This document shows positions 31,536 to 39,234 of a stretch of 39,234 bases of DNA, piece by piece. The position numbers were made by a program, and so were the translations under genes. The DNA lies in the NCBI GenBank assembly GCA_014191035.1, contig BJGX01000007.1, forward strand, positions 1-39,234. Direction: 5' to 3'. Each line of letters opens with the position of its first letter. The stretch's first letter is position 1. The stretch is from Candidatus Saccharimonadota bacterium (GTDB lineage Bacteria; Patescibacteriota; Saccharimonadia; CAILAD01; BJGX01). The notes beneath the pieces are model-generated. The model worked only from the letters and a program-made list of their open reading frames with translations. It was not told where the DNA came from and searched no databases.

Positions 31536-31670
31536 ATGAAGCGAACTTATCAACCAAAGAAACGACATCGCCAAAGAGTACATGGGTTCATGAAGCGCAT
31601 GTCATCTAAGGCAGGCCGAGCAATCTTGAAAAGACGAAAGCTCAAAGGCCGAACAAGGCTATCTGCTTAA
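31536..31670 (+). CDS. rpmH: 50S ribosomal protein L34 (bL34)
   Basis: A 44-residue, very basic protein of the large ribosomal subunit. It begins [18 protein letters not shown], followed by [11 protein letters not shown] and a lysine/arginine-rich end, the full bL34 pattern. The open frame extends 16 codons upstream, but those codons overlap the promoter and do not belong to L34. It starts the rightward rpmH-rnpA-yidD-yidC-jag-mnmE operon, the order conserved beside dnaA in most bacteria. The stop TAA is directly followed by the rnpA ATG with no gap. Confidence 0.97.
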   Translation: MKRTYQPKKRHRQRVHGFMKRMSSKAGRAILKRRKLKGRTRLSA

Positions 31671-32006
31671 ATGCTTGCGCGGACCTACCGACTCCGCAAG
31701 AATAGTGATTTTCAGAGACTCTACAAAACAGCTAAGAGGTTTGCAACACCAAACCTCGTTTTGTATTACATGCCTTCCAATTTAGATTATTCTCAAATTG
31801 GCTTTGTGGTATCTAAAAAAGTATCTAAAAGTGCTGTTAGACGAAACAGCTTAAGGCGCAGGGCCAGTGGAATTGTCGAAGAGCTATATAAAGACATAAA
31901 AAAACCACAAAAAATAATCGTTTTAATAAGAAAAGACTTTACTGAATTAAAACCAGAAGAGCTTAAAAATGAAATTAAAAACTTATTTAAAGGAGTAGTG
32001 GGTTGA
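31671..32006 (+). CDS. rnpA: Ribonuclease P protein component
   Basis: A 111-residue basic protein that partners with RNase P RNA to mature tRNA 5' ends. The start YRLRKNSDFQRLYK, the strand IGFVVSKKVSKSAVRRNSLRRR (the family RNR motif in slightly altered form, with R-R-N-x-x-R-R) and the C-terminal helix fit RnpA. Length is normal. It follows rpmH with zero spacing and overlaps yidD by 4 bases (TTGA), so the three are co-translated. The RNase P RNA gene is not in the window. Confidence 0.93.
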   Translation: MLARTYRLRKNSDFQRLYKTAKRFATPNLVLYYMPSNLDYSQIGFVVSKKVSKSAVRRNSLRRRASGIVEELYKDIKKPQKIIVLIRKDFTELKPEELKNEIKNLFKGVVG

Positions 32007-32254
32007 AAAAAATATTAATTAAAACAATAGAACTCTACCAGAACACAATTTCGCCAGACCATAGTCCACGCAAAGCAAACTACCCATATGGATATTGCAG
32101 GCATTACCCCACGTGTAGTGAATACTCAAAGCTGGCAATAAAGAAGCACGGGGCCATAAAAGGTGTTGGTATAAGTATCTTTCGTATAGTACAATGTAAC
32201 CCGTTAGCAAAACCTAAAATTGATTTTAGGTTTATAGAAGAGGAGAGAAAATGA
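32003..32254 (+). CDS. yidD: Membrane protein insertion efficiency factor YidD
   Basis: An 83-residue protein. The pattern KTIELYQNTISP, then CRHYPTCSEYSKLAIKKHGAIKGV and RIVQCNPLAKP is the YidD signature, with the three conserved cysteines. YidD associates with the inner membrane through an amphipathic start and helps YidC insert proteins. There is a nine-residue or so insertion after ISPD, DHSPRKANYPYGY, compared with the usual LLGPSCRF. The start is TTG 32003, overlapping the rnpA stop; no other start keeps the N-terminal helix. Its stop overlaps the yidC ATG in ATGA. Confidence 0.92.
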   Translation: MKKILIKTIELYQNTISPDHSPRKANYPYGYCRHYPTCSEYSKLAIKKHGAIKGVGISIFRIVQCNPLAKPKIDFRFIEEERK

Positions 32255-33099
32255 TTGGTCAATTTTTTAACACTATACTTATCGAGCCATTGGTAAATGC
32301 TCTATTTTTTGTTTATGGAATTATTCCAGGTCACGACTTTGGTCTGGCGATTATTATATTTACCATACTTATTCGATTAATACTTTGGCCACTTGCTAGT
32401 AAGCAACTTCATAGCCAAAAGAAAATGCAATCATTACAGGGGGATATTTCTAAAATAAAGATCAAAGCAGCTGGAGATAAACAGAAAGAACAAGCAATGC
32501 TAATGGAGCTATATAAAGAGAAGGAAGTTAATCCTTTTTCGGCTTGTTTACCAGCACTTTTGCAGTTTCCAATATTGATTGCAATGTTTGTGGTGTTTCA
32601 AAAATCAACTGGAAACATTAATGATATCCAGGCTATTCTGTATGGGCCAGTTAAGAACCTTCCTTATATCCAAAGCCTAATTAACGGTAGTGTTCAGTTT
32701 GACGCCTCGCTATTTGGCTTAATTAATATGGCTAAACCTAGCTATCTTCTAGCTATTCTTGCCGGAATTACCCAGTTCTTACAGGTGAAGATGATTACTC
32801 CTCGTAAGCAGAAAACTGACACTAAAGACCCGCAGGCTCAAATGACTTCGTTTATGAACTACACCTTCCCTGCTCTTACTGTTTTTATTGCTTGGACTCT
32901 ACCAGCAGCCCTGCCTCTATATTGGATATCAACAAATATGGTGGCAATATTCCAGCAGTGGCTAATTATGCGCGGTGAAGTTGAAGAAATGGAAGAAATG
33001 GATGTAGTAAAAGTTGTTAAAAAGGGCGGTACAACCAAATCAACCAAGAAACTTCCAAAGCCAAAAGTTAAAACTAAGCTTAAAAAAGGTAAAAAATAA
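32251..33099 (+). CDS. yidC: YidC/Oxa1-family membrane protein insertase
   Basis: A 282-residue insertase with about five membrane helices. The conserved positive residue in the first helix of the groove is seen in TILIRLILWPLASKQ. A charged cytoplasmic hairpin KKMQSLQGDISKIK, the block NPFSACLPALLQFPI, and the C-terminal LPLYWISTNMVAIFQQWL with a lysine-rich tail complete the family pattern. It is the short form without the large periplasmic domain of Gram-negative YidC, as expected for a monoderm. It inserts small membrane proteins, perhaps including the pilins of this window. It joins jag by TAATG. Confidence 0.95.
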   Translation: MIGQFFNTILIEPLVNALFFVYGIIPGHDFGLAIIIFTILIRLILWPLASKQLHSQKKMQSLQGDISKIKIKAAGDKQKEQAMLMELYKEKEVNPFSACLPALLQFPILIAMFVVFQKSTGNINDIQAILYGPVKNLPYIQSLINGSVQFDASLFGLINMAKPSYLLAILAGITQFLQVKMITPRKQKTDTKDPQAQMTSFMNYTFPALTVFIAWTLPAALPLYWISTNMVAIFQQWLIMRGEVEEMEEMDVVKVVKKGGTTKSTKKLPKPKVKTKLKKGKK

Positions 33100-33539
33100 T
33101 GTCAGCAGTAGAAGCCAAAGATATAGCCCAGAAGCTGCTAGACACCATGGGGATTCCTGCAGTAGTTGAAGTAAGCTCAGACGAGCCTATTTATTTAAAT
33201 ATTAAATCTGACGATTCAGCCCTGCTAATTGGAAAGGGTGGAGATAATTTAAGATCATTTCAGTCTATGATAAACACCTTATATCGACGAACAAACAAAG
33301 AAGCGGGCTATGTTGGAGTTGATATCAACGGCTATAAAAAAGAAAGAGTCGAAAAGGTTCAGGCTATGGCTCAAGAATTGGCTGATAAAGCCAGAGAAAC
33401 TGGCGAAGACCAACACTTAAAGCCTATGAATTCATTTGAGCGCCGTTCTGTTCACACTTTATTATCAGAAGATCCGGACATTATCACCGATAGTGAAGGC
33501 GAAGGCGTCAACAGACATATTGTAATTAGAAAAAGATAA
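33099..33539 (+). CDS. jag: KH-R3H RNA-binding protein (Jag/KhpB/EloR)
   Basis: A 146-residue protein with a type II KH domain (about residues 1-75, with LIGKGGDNLRSFQ as the GxxG-type RNA-binding loop) and an R3H domain (about 85-146, with MNSFERRSVHTLL). In Firmicutes this protein (KhpB/EloR) binds RNA and controls cell elongation. The N-terminal Jag-N domain and linker found there are missing, leaving only the RNA-binding part. It overlaps yidC and mnmE by one base each (TAATG), so it is made in a fixed ratio with them. Confidence 0.92.
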   Translation: MSAVEAKDIAQKLLDTMGIPAVVEVSSDEPIYLNIKSDDSALLIGKGGDNLRSFQSMINTLYRRTNKEAGYVGVDINGYKKERVEKVQAMAQELADKARETGEDQHLKPMNSFERRSVHTLLSEDPDIITDSEGEGVNRHIVIRKR

Positions 33540-34861
33540 TGAACACAACAATTGCCGCCACAGCCACTGCGCAAGGAAGGGGCGCCATTGCAGTTATAAG
33601 AGTTTCAGGGCCTAAATCATCTGAAGCTTACTTGGCACTAACTAAAAAAACAGAATTGCCTGAGCCAAATAATATTAAGCCGGGCTGGGTATATGATGGC
33701 AATGAAAAAATTGACCATTCAATGTTAGTGTATTTTCAATCGCCACACAGCTTTACCGGCGAAGATATGTTAGAAATTCACTGCCACGGATCAAATATAG
33801 TTCAGCAGAATATTTTAGAAGTTCTGTTTAGACTTGGTATAGAGCCAGCTAAGCCGGGGGAGTTTAGCGAGCGCGCCTACTATAACGGTAAAATTGATGT
33901 TGCACAGGCTGAAGCTATTATGGAGCTTGTATCATCGGAAAATACTCAGCTTGCAAGGCTAGCTACTCGCCAGCTGGCAGGTGAATTTAGCGCAAAAATT
34001 AAATCTATTCTAGAAAAAGTAACAAAGCTCAGTTCTGCTATAGCTGCCGATTTAGATTTTTCCGAAGAGGATCTTCCCTCAATAAGCAAAGCCGATATGA
34101 AGAATAAAATTAAAGAAATAATTGAAGACATTAGTAATATAAAGCTCAATTCAGAAATACTACCTAGGCTTAAGTCGGGAATAAATGTAGCACTAATAGG
34201 ACTTCCGAATGCAGGCAAAAGCACGCTGATGAATGCACTACTTGGTTATGAACGTTCCATCGTTACGCCTACCGCTGGAACAACTCGCGATGCGATTTCC
34301 GAGACTGTCGAGCTAGGAGGTATGACCTACCAGTTTATAGATACGGCAGGATTAAATACTACACCCGGAAAGATTGAAAAAATAGGTATTGAAAAATCTA
34401 TTGAAAATATCAAGTCGGCCGATATAATTTTGCTTCTAATTGAGCCGAATAAAGACAAAGAGACTATGGACTTTATAAAAAATAATGACTTACAAGAATA
34501 TATTGAGTCCGATAAGACAATTCTCATTCATACTAAATCAGACATTCACAAAAGTACTGAAGGTATTAGTATTTCAGCAAAAAATAATAAAGGCATAAAA
34601 GATCTTATTGGCAAAATATCAAAAATAGGCAAAAGCAATGCCGCAAGCAGCCTGCAAATACTGACAGAACGACAGCTAAATATTTTAAATAATTGCGAAA
34701 TTGGGTTATTAGATATTCAGGATAAAATAGGTTCAATTACACTAGACATTATTGGTGCCGAGCTAGAGTCTGTAATTAGTAATCTAAATGAACTAACAGG
34801 CGATCACGCTAATAAACAGATAATAGATTCCATATTTAGAAACTTTTGTATCGGCAAATAA
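33539..34861 (+). CDS. mnmE: tRNA modification GTPase MnmE
   Basis: A 440-residue GTPase that, with MnmG, modifies U34 in the wobble position of several tRNAs. The N-terminal tetrahydrofolate-binding domain starts NTTIAATATAQGRGAIAVIRVSG. A helical region surrounds the G domain, which has GLPNAGKS (about residues 221-228), TAGTTRDAI, DTAGL and HTKSD (G4 in place of NKxD). The protein ends with FCIGK, whose cysteine is essential in the family. Length is slightly below the usual 450-460. It is the last gene of the rpmH operon and ends directly against the convergent VanW gene. Confidence 0.96.
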   Translation: MNTTIAATATAQGRGAIAVIRVSGPKSSEAYLALTKKTELPEPNNIKPGWVYDGNEKIDHSMLVYFQSPHSFTGEDMLEIHCHGSNIVQQNILEVLFRLGIEPAKPGEFSERAYYNGKIDVAQAEAIMELVSSENTQLARLATRQLAGEFSAKIKSILEKVTKLSSAIAADLDFSEEDLPSISKADMKNKIKEIIEDISNIKLNSEILPRLKSGINVALIGLPNAGKSTLMNALLGYERSIVTPTAGTTRDAISETVELGGMTYQFIDTAGLNTTPGKIEKIGIEKSIENIKSADIILLLIEPNKDKETMDFIKNNDLQEYIESDKTILIHTKSDIHKSTEGISISAKNNKGIKDLIGKISKIGKSNAASSLQILTERQLNILNNCEIGLLDIQDKIGSITLDIIGAELESVISNLNELTGDHANKQIIDSIFRNFCIGK

Positions 34862-36598
34862 TTAGTTCGAGCTAGGAAAATCTAAAGCCGACTTGTAATA
34901 AGTAGTAAATGTGTCAGTCTTTGTAACGGCGCCATTAACAATTACGTCACGATAAAATGTCGTTTGGCTAGGTGCGTTTGGATCAAGACTTCCAAAATTA
35001 AAGAATGGACCTCTAATTTTTCCTTCTTTTTCTTTTGTTCCATAGAGCCTAAAAGTTAGATTTGTTCCAAGCATCTCGGGCTGAATTAGTATGTGTTTGC
35101 TGGTATCATTTTTAAATTTAAAATCTACCGCAGGATAATAGATAGTTGCATCTACGCCCGGCACGCCGTAAGGCTGAGTGTAATAACTTACCTGGAATGA
35201 ATGATTGGTACGCTCTAAAATTGGTAAGCCAGCATTTAAAGCAGCTCTAAATATGGTAGAGCTAACCTGACAAAGGCCTCCACCATACTGAAATTCTTGG
35301 CGTCCATCTAATATTACTTTACTTTCCGCGTAGCCTTGAGCTGGGCCAACTTCACCTAAAATTTCACCAAAGCTAAAGACTTGGCCAGGCTTGAGCAATA
35401 TGCCGTTGTATCTAGAAGTTCCGACTCTAATGTTCTGAAGGCGCTGTGGTGTACTTCCTGGGAAAGAACTTACACCTTCGCCAATTAGCTCTTTAATACC
35501 CAGGCTGTCTATATTCTCATCACTAACAGCTGCTTTTTTAACATCTACTGCTAACACAACGGGGGACGAAGAGTTAGATTGGGCTGCAGCAATTACTGCA
35601 TCAGCACTTTTTTCTATATTTAATTTTTTGCCATCACGACTTTGCTTGAACACGCTCGCTCGGCCATCACTAATAGTTAGGGTTGCATCAACAGCTTCTT
35701 GGTTAATCTCTTTTGCAATTTCATTGAGGAATGCTACAACATTTTGTTTTTCAATTTTAAAGTCGCTTAATTGGGCAGGAGTTCTATAGTAACGATTAAG
35801 CAGGTCTTCTTTGTAGGGCTTTTCTTGATTTTCTATGTATAGCCAGTCCAAAAGCTGTTGCTGAGTAATCTCCCAGCTCTTGGTTCCATAGCTTAATGTA
35901 ATCGGCTTTTGTGTAATTGTTTTTACATAGCCTAGCTGACGCTCCAAAAGAACATTAGATCTGTTGGGCGCAACGGTGTTCATTGGCATATTTATAGAGC
36001 TTTTCAGGTCTGATAGCTGCCTTGTTAGACCGAGAATAGCTAGACCCATATCAATTTTTTCGCCTGTTTTGCCACTTATTATTTCTACTTTTCCGTCTTT
36101 TATCAGATAGGTAGCATTTTGCGAGGGCTTTGCGGATACGCTGTTGAATTGAATGATAGAGCTACTAAAGTTTTCTTTATCGACATTAATTTGCATTATG
36201 TCTTCTTTTGTAAAGGGCAGAGCGGTCTGGGTAGCGATATTGGTGATAATATCGTTTTCCCTGCCAACCATAAATGCCCGATTAACCATTTCGCTATTAT
36301 CAAAATTTATACCCAGTTGAGCTGGCTTAAGGGTAGTGGCCTGCCCATTTAAAATATAGCTAACATCCGAATTTAAGTACTGGCTAGTTTTGGCATTTAA
36401 TTTTTCAATCGCCTGTTCTTTTGTGAGTCCGCCAACATCAACTCCTCGAGCACTAACACCTGGCAATATCTTGCCATAATTAACTATTCGGACTGTAGCT
36501 ATAGCAAACATAAACAAAAAAACCACCATGCCTAATCCGAGTAGCACATGATGCCAGGTTTTCGATTGCGACCACCAGGTTTTCAGCTTATCAGCCAT
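34862..36598 (-). CDS. VanW-family membrane-anchored wall protein
   Basis: A 578-residue protein with a membrane helix near the N-terminus (about residues 16-38) and an outside remainder. Residues 45-150 and 195-320 contain two putative peptidoglycan-binding-type (PG_binding_4-like) segments, for example VDVGGLTKEQAIEKLNAK. The VanW domain (about 390-510) has LKPGQVFSFGEILGEVGPAQGY, the turn GGGLCQVSSTIFRAAL and a NHSFQVSYY block. VanW proteins occur in cell walls and in vancomycin-resistance loci, but their reaction is not settled. AAGAGG about 9 bases before the ATG and TATAAT at 36628-36623 support the start. It ends directly against mnmE. Confidence 0.9.
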   Translation of the reverse strand: MADKLKTWWSQSKTWHHVLLGLGMVVFLFMFAIATVRIVNYGKILPGVSARGVDVGGLTKEQAIEKLNAKTSQYLNSDVSYILNGQATTLKPAQLGINFDNSEMVNRAFMVGRENDIITNIATQTALPFTKEDIMQINVDKENFSSSIIQFNSVSAKPSQNATYLIKDGKVEIISGKTGEKIDMGLAILGLTRQLSDLKSSINMPMNTVAPNRSNVLLERQLGYVKTITQKPITLSYGTKSWEITQQQLLDWLYIENQEKPYKEDLLNRYYRTPAQLSDFKIEKQNVVAFLNEIAKEINQEAVDATLTISDGRASVFKQSRDGKKLNIEKSADAVIAAAQSNSSSPVVLAVDVKKAAVSDENIDSLGIKELIGEGVSSFPGSTPQRLQNIRVGTSRYNGILLKPGQVFSFGEILGEVGPAQGYAESKVILDGRQEFQYGGGLCQVSSTIFRAALNAGLPILERTNHSFQVSYYTQPYGVPGVDATIYYPAVDFKFKNDTSKHILIQPEMLGTNLTFRLYGTKEKEGKIRGPFFNFGSLDPNAPSQTTFYRDVIVNGAVTKTDTFTTYYKSALDFPSSN

Positions 36599-36653
36599 TA
36601 ATTCTTACCTCTTATCAGGTTAATTATACAATATATATGTATGTGTGTTAAGA

Positions 36654-37676
36654 CTATTTTTTAGAATTAAGTTTTTCTACACCATCTTTAACGAGCTGGC
36701 ACTTATCTTTGGGACAAACCAGAATTCCTTCAGGGGTGTCAATAACTATCAAATTATCTAAGCCAATAGTTATTATTGGTTTTTTATCAGCGATAACTAA
36801 GCTTTCTTTACTGTCTATATCGTAAACCTTGCCTTTATGAACATTACTATCGCCATTTCTTAATATTTCGTATAGGTCTTTAAAGCTTCCAACATCGGCC
36901 CAATCAAAATGTCCCGGCACAACAACTAGGTCTTTTACCTTTTCTATTAGCGCGGTATCTATAGGTTCGTTTGGAAATTTCATATACTTCTTAATAGCAT
37001 CTTTGTTGAAAAGCTGATTATATCTTTTCCATAAATCCTTATTACTCTTTTTTATTTCAGCCTCAAAGGTATTGATAGATCCAGCAAAAAGACCTAGGTT
37101 CCATAAGTATTTTTTACTTTTAAAATAAGTCCTTGCGGTTTTGGCATCTGGTTTTTCTACGAACTTCTCAACACTCAGTATTGGTAGACCGTCTTCGTTG
37201 GTAACTTCCTTGCCCGTCTTAATGTAGCCAAATCCAGTGGCAGGGTAGTCTGGCGCCACACCTATAAGTGTAATTTTATTCATTTCCTTAGAGGCCTTTA
37301 CAGTTGCTTCGACAGTTTCTTTGAAAGAATCAATATCGCCAATATGATGATCAGCATGTAGAAAGACTATGACTTCATCAGGCTTTATTTTATTTTTTAG
37401 CTCAGCCAAGGCAAAAAGAATACAATGTGCAGTACCTCTTCTGGTGGGCTCTGTAATTATATTGTTTTTATATTTTGGTAGTTGTTTTTTTACATCTTCA
37501 ACATGTGAGGCTTCAGGAACTATGTAGATACTATTAGTTAGTGATTCGACTCTAGAAATAGTATTTTGCAAAAGCGAATCTTCATTAATAAGACTCAGTA
37601 AATGTTTGGGTTGTTCTGGACGGCTTAAGGGCCACAGCCTGGTACCTTGCCCGCCAGCAATGATTACGATTGTCAT
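36654..37676 (-). CDS. manC: Mannose-1-phosphate guanylyltransferase
   Basis: A 340-residue nucleotidyltransferase making GDP-mannose from mannose-1-phosphate and GTP, a precursor of surface glycans. The signature AGGQGTRLWPLSR lies near residues 7-19, followed by P-K-H; FLHADHHIG carries the metal-binding aspartate; FVEKPD and WNLGLFAG match the sugar-binding loops. The C-terminal isomerase domain of two-domain enzymes is absent. The open frame continues 8 codons upstream, but these overlap the -10 promoter, so Met 37676 is chosen. TATACT ends 6 bases before that ATG, so the mRNA is probably leaderless. Confidence 0.93.
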   Translation of the reverse strand: MTIVIIAGGQGTRLWPLSRPEQPKHLLSLINEDSLLQNTISRVESLTNSIYIVPEASHVEDVKKQLPKYKNNIITEPTRRGTAHCILFALAELKNKIKPDEVIVFLHADHHIGDIDSFKETVEATVKASKEMNKITLIGVAPDYPATGFGYIKTGKEVTNEDGLPILSVEKFVEKPDAKTARTYFKSKKYLWNLGLFAGSINTFEAEIKKSNKDLWKRYNQLFNKDAIKKYMKFPNEPIDTALIEKVKDLVVVPGHFDWADVGSFKDLYEILRNGDSNVHKGKVYDIDSKESLVIADKKPIITIGLDNLIVIDTPEGILVCPKDKCQLVKDGVEKLNSKK

Positions 37677-37682
37677 TTGAAC

Positions 37683-38729
<1,047 letters not shown>

Positions 38730-38730
<1 letters not shown>

Positions 38731-39234
38731 TGGCGGATCTTAAGTCGTCCGAATTTACCCCTCATAAAACCAGTATCGAAGGGTTAATATTTTTTGATGT
38801 TACAAGCATTGAAGATGAACGAGGCTACTTTCAGGAAAAGTATCATAAAGAAAAGCTTGTAAAGGCTGGTGTGCCCGATACTTTTAATGTGGTGCAAAAT
38901 AGCATTTCATATAATAAGGCCAAAGGGGTAACCAGAGGTCTGCATGCAGAGCCTTGGGATAAATATATATCCGTTGTTAAAGGCAGTGTTTTTGCGGCTT
39001 ATGTCGATCTTAGAAAGGGGGACGGGTTTGGCAGAGTTGAAACCATTAAGATCACACCCAATAAGGCAGTATTCTTGCCTCGCGGGGTGGCTAATTCCTT
39101 TCAGACTTTAGAGGACGACACATATTATATATACAGTGTTAATGAACACTGGAGAGCTGATAATTACGACAGATATTGCTTTGTGAATTTGGCCGATAAA
39201 AAACTCAAAATTGATTGGCCTATTAATATTCAAA
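38730..39234 (+). CDS. rfbC: dTDP-4-dehydrorhamnose 3,5-epimerase (3' end outside window)
   Basis: The first 168 residues are visible and the gene is cut by the window edge. A cupin-fold epimerase that acts after RfbB in dTDP-rhamnose synthesis. Family motifs are DERGYFQEKYH near the start, QNSISYNKAKGVTRGLHAEPW with the catalytic His (about residue 73), KGSVFAAYVDLRKG, and LPRGVANSFQTLED. The usual protein is about 185 residues, though the gene may continue as an rfbC-rfbD fusion; the window cannot show that. Starts in TAATG with the rfbB stop. Confidence 0.92.

Overview
The window reads as a chromosomal segment of a Candidate Phyla Radiation (Patescibacteria) bacterium, most likely Saccharibacteria (TM7). 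The reasons are the small, tightly packed genes, low GC, UGA used as a normal stop (which argues against the UGA-recoding Gracilibacteria/SR1), short versions of housekeeping proteins, and a minimal VirB4-based secretion locus next to the replication origin. The phylum call is inference from gene content; no search was run.

Left part (1-12067): the tail of tsaD, an unrecognised Met/Glu-rich coiled-coil protein, valS overlapping a membrane-anchored TPR protein, two tRNA-Ser genes, a GNAT-like protein, a two-helix membrane protein, tRNA-Arg(GCG), an M28/glutaminyl-cyclase-like metalloprotein, a small methyltransferase, tRNA-Ser(CGA) abutting a tRNA-like 117-nt element, a polytopic membrane protein, comF, an hsp20 and an orphan sugar-type solute-binding protein.

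Middle part (12141-27338): a divergent type IV secretion-like locus. Leftward run four pilin-type (TrbC/VirB2) genes, one of them a tandem double pilin. Rightward run a VirB6/TrbL-like membrane protein, a PrgI-family protein, a TraC-like protein, the VirB4 ATPase, a 1126-residue membrane-anchored protein ending in a LAS-type murein peptidase domain, a PEGA-like protein, an exported SGNH-lysozyme-M23 three-domain cell-wall enzyme, and a membrane-anchored PEGA/beta-propeller protein. No VirD4 coupling protein and no VirB8/9/10 are seen. The set looks like a surface machine able to work on peptidoglycan, plausibly a host's, which would suit an epibiont; that role is inference.

Replication origin part (27342-34861): leftward dnaA-dnaN-recF plus a short DUF721/DciA-like gene, and rightward rpmH-rnpA-yidD-yidC-jag-mnmE. 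The dnaA-dnaN spacer carries DnaA boxes, a dnaA terminator, a run of DnaA-trio motifs and an AT-rich tract, so it is the likely oriC. Many genes here are coupled by TAATG or ATGA overlaps.

Right end (34862-39234): a VanW-family wall protein, manC, and a divergent rfbB-rfbC pair (rfbC cut by the window edge) for nucleotide-sugar synthesis. Several promoters (valS, the double pilin, manC, rfbB) place a -10 hexamer 6-7 bases before the ATG, which predicts leaderless mRNAs.
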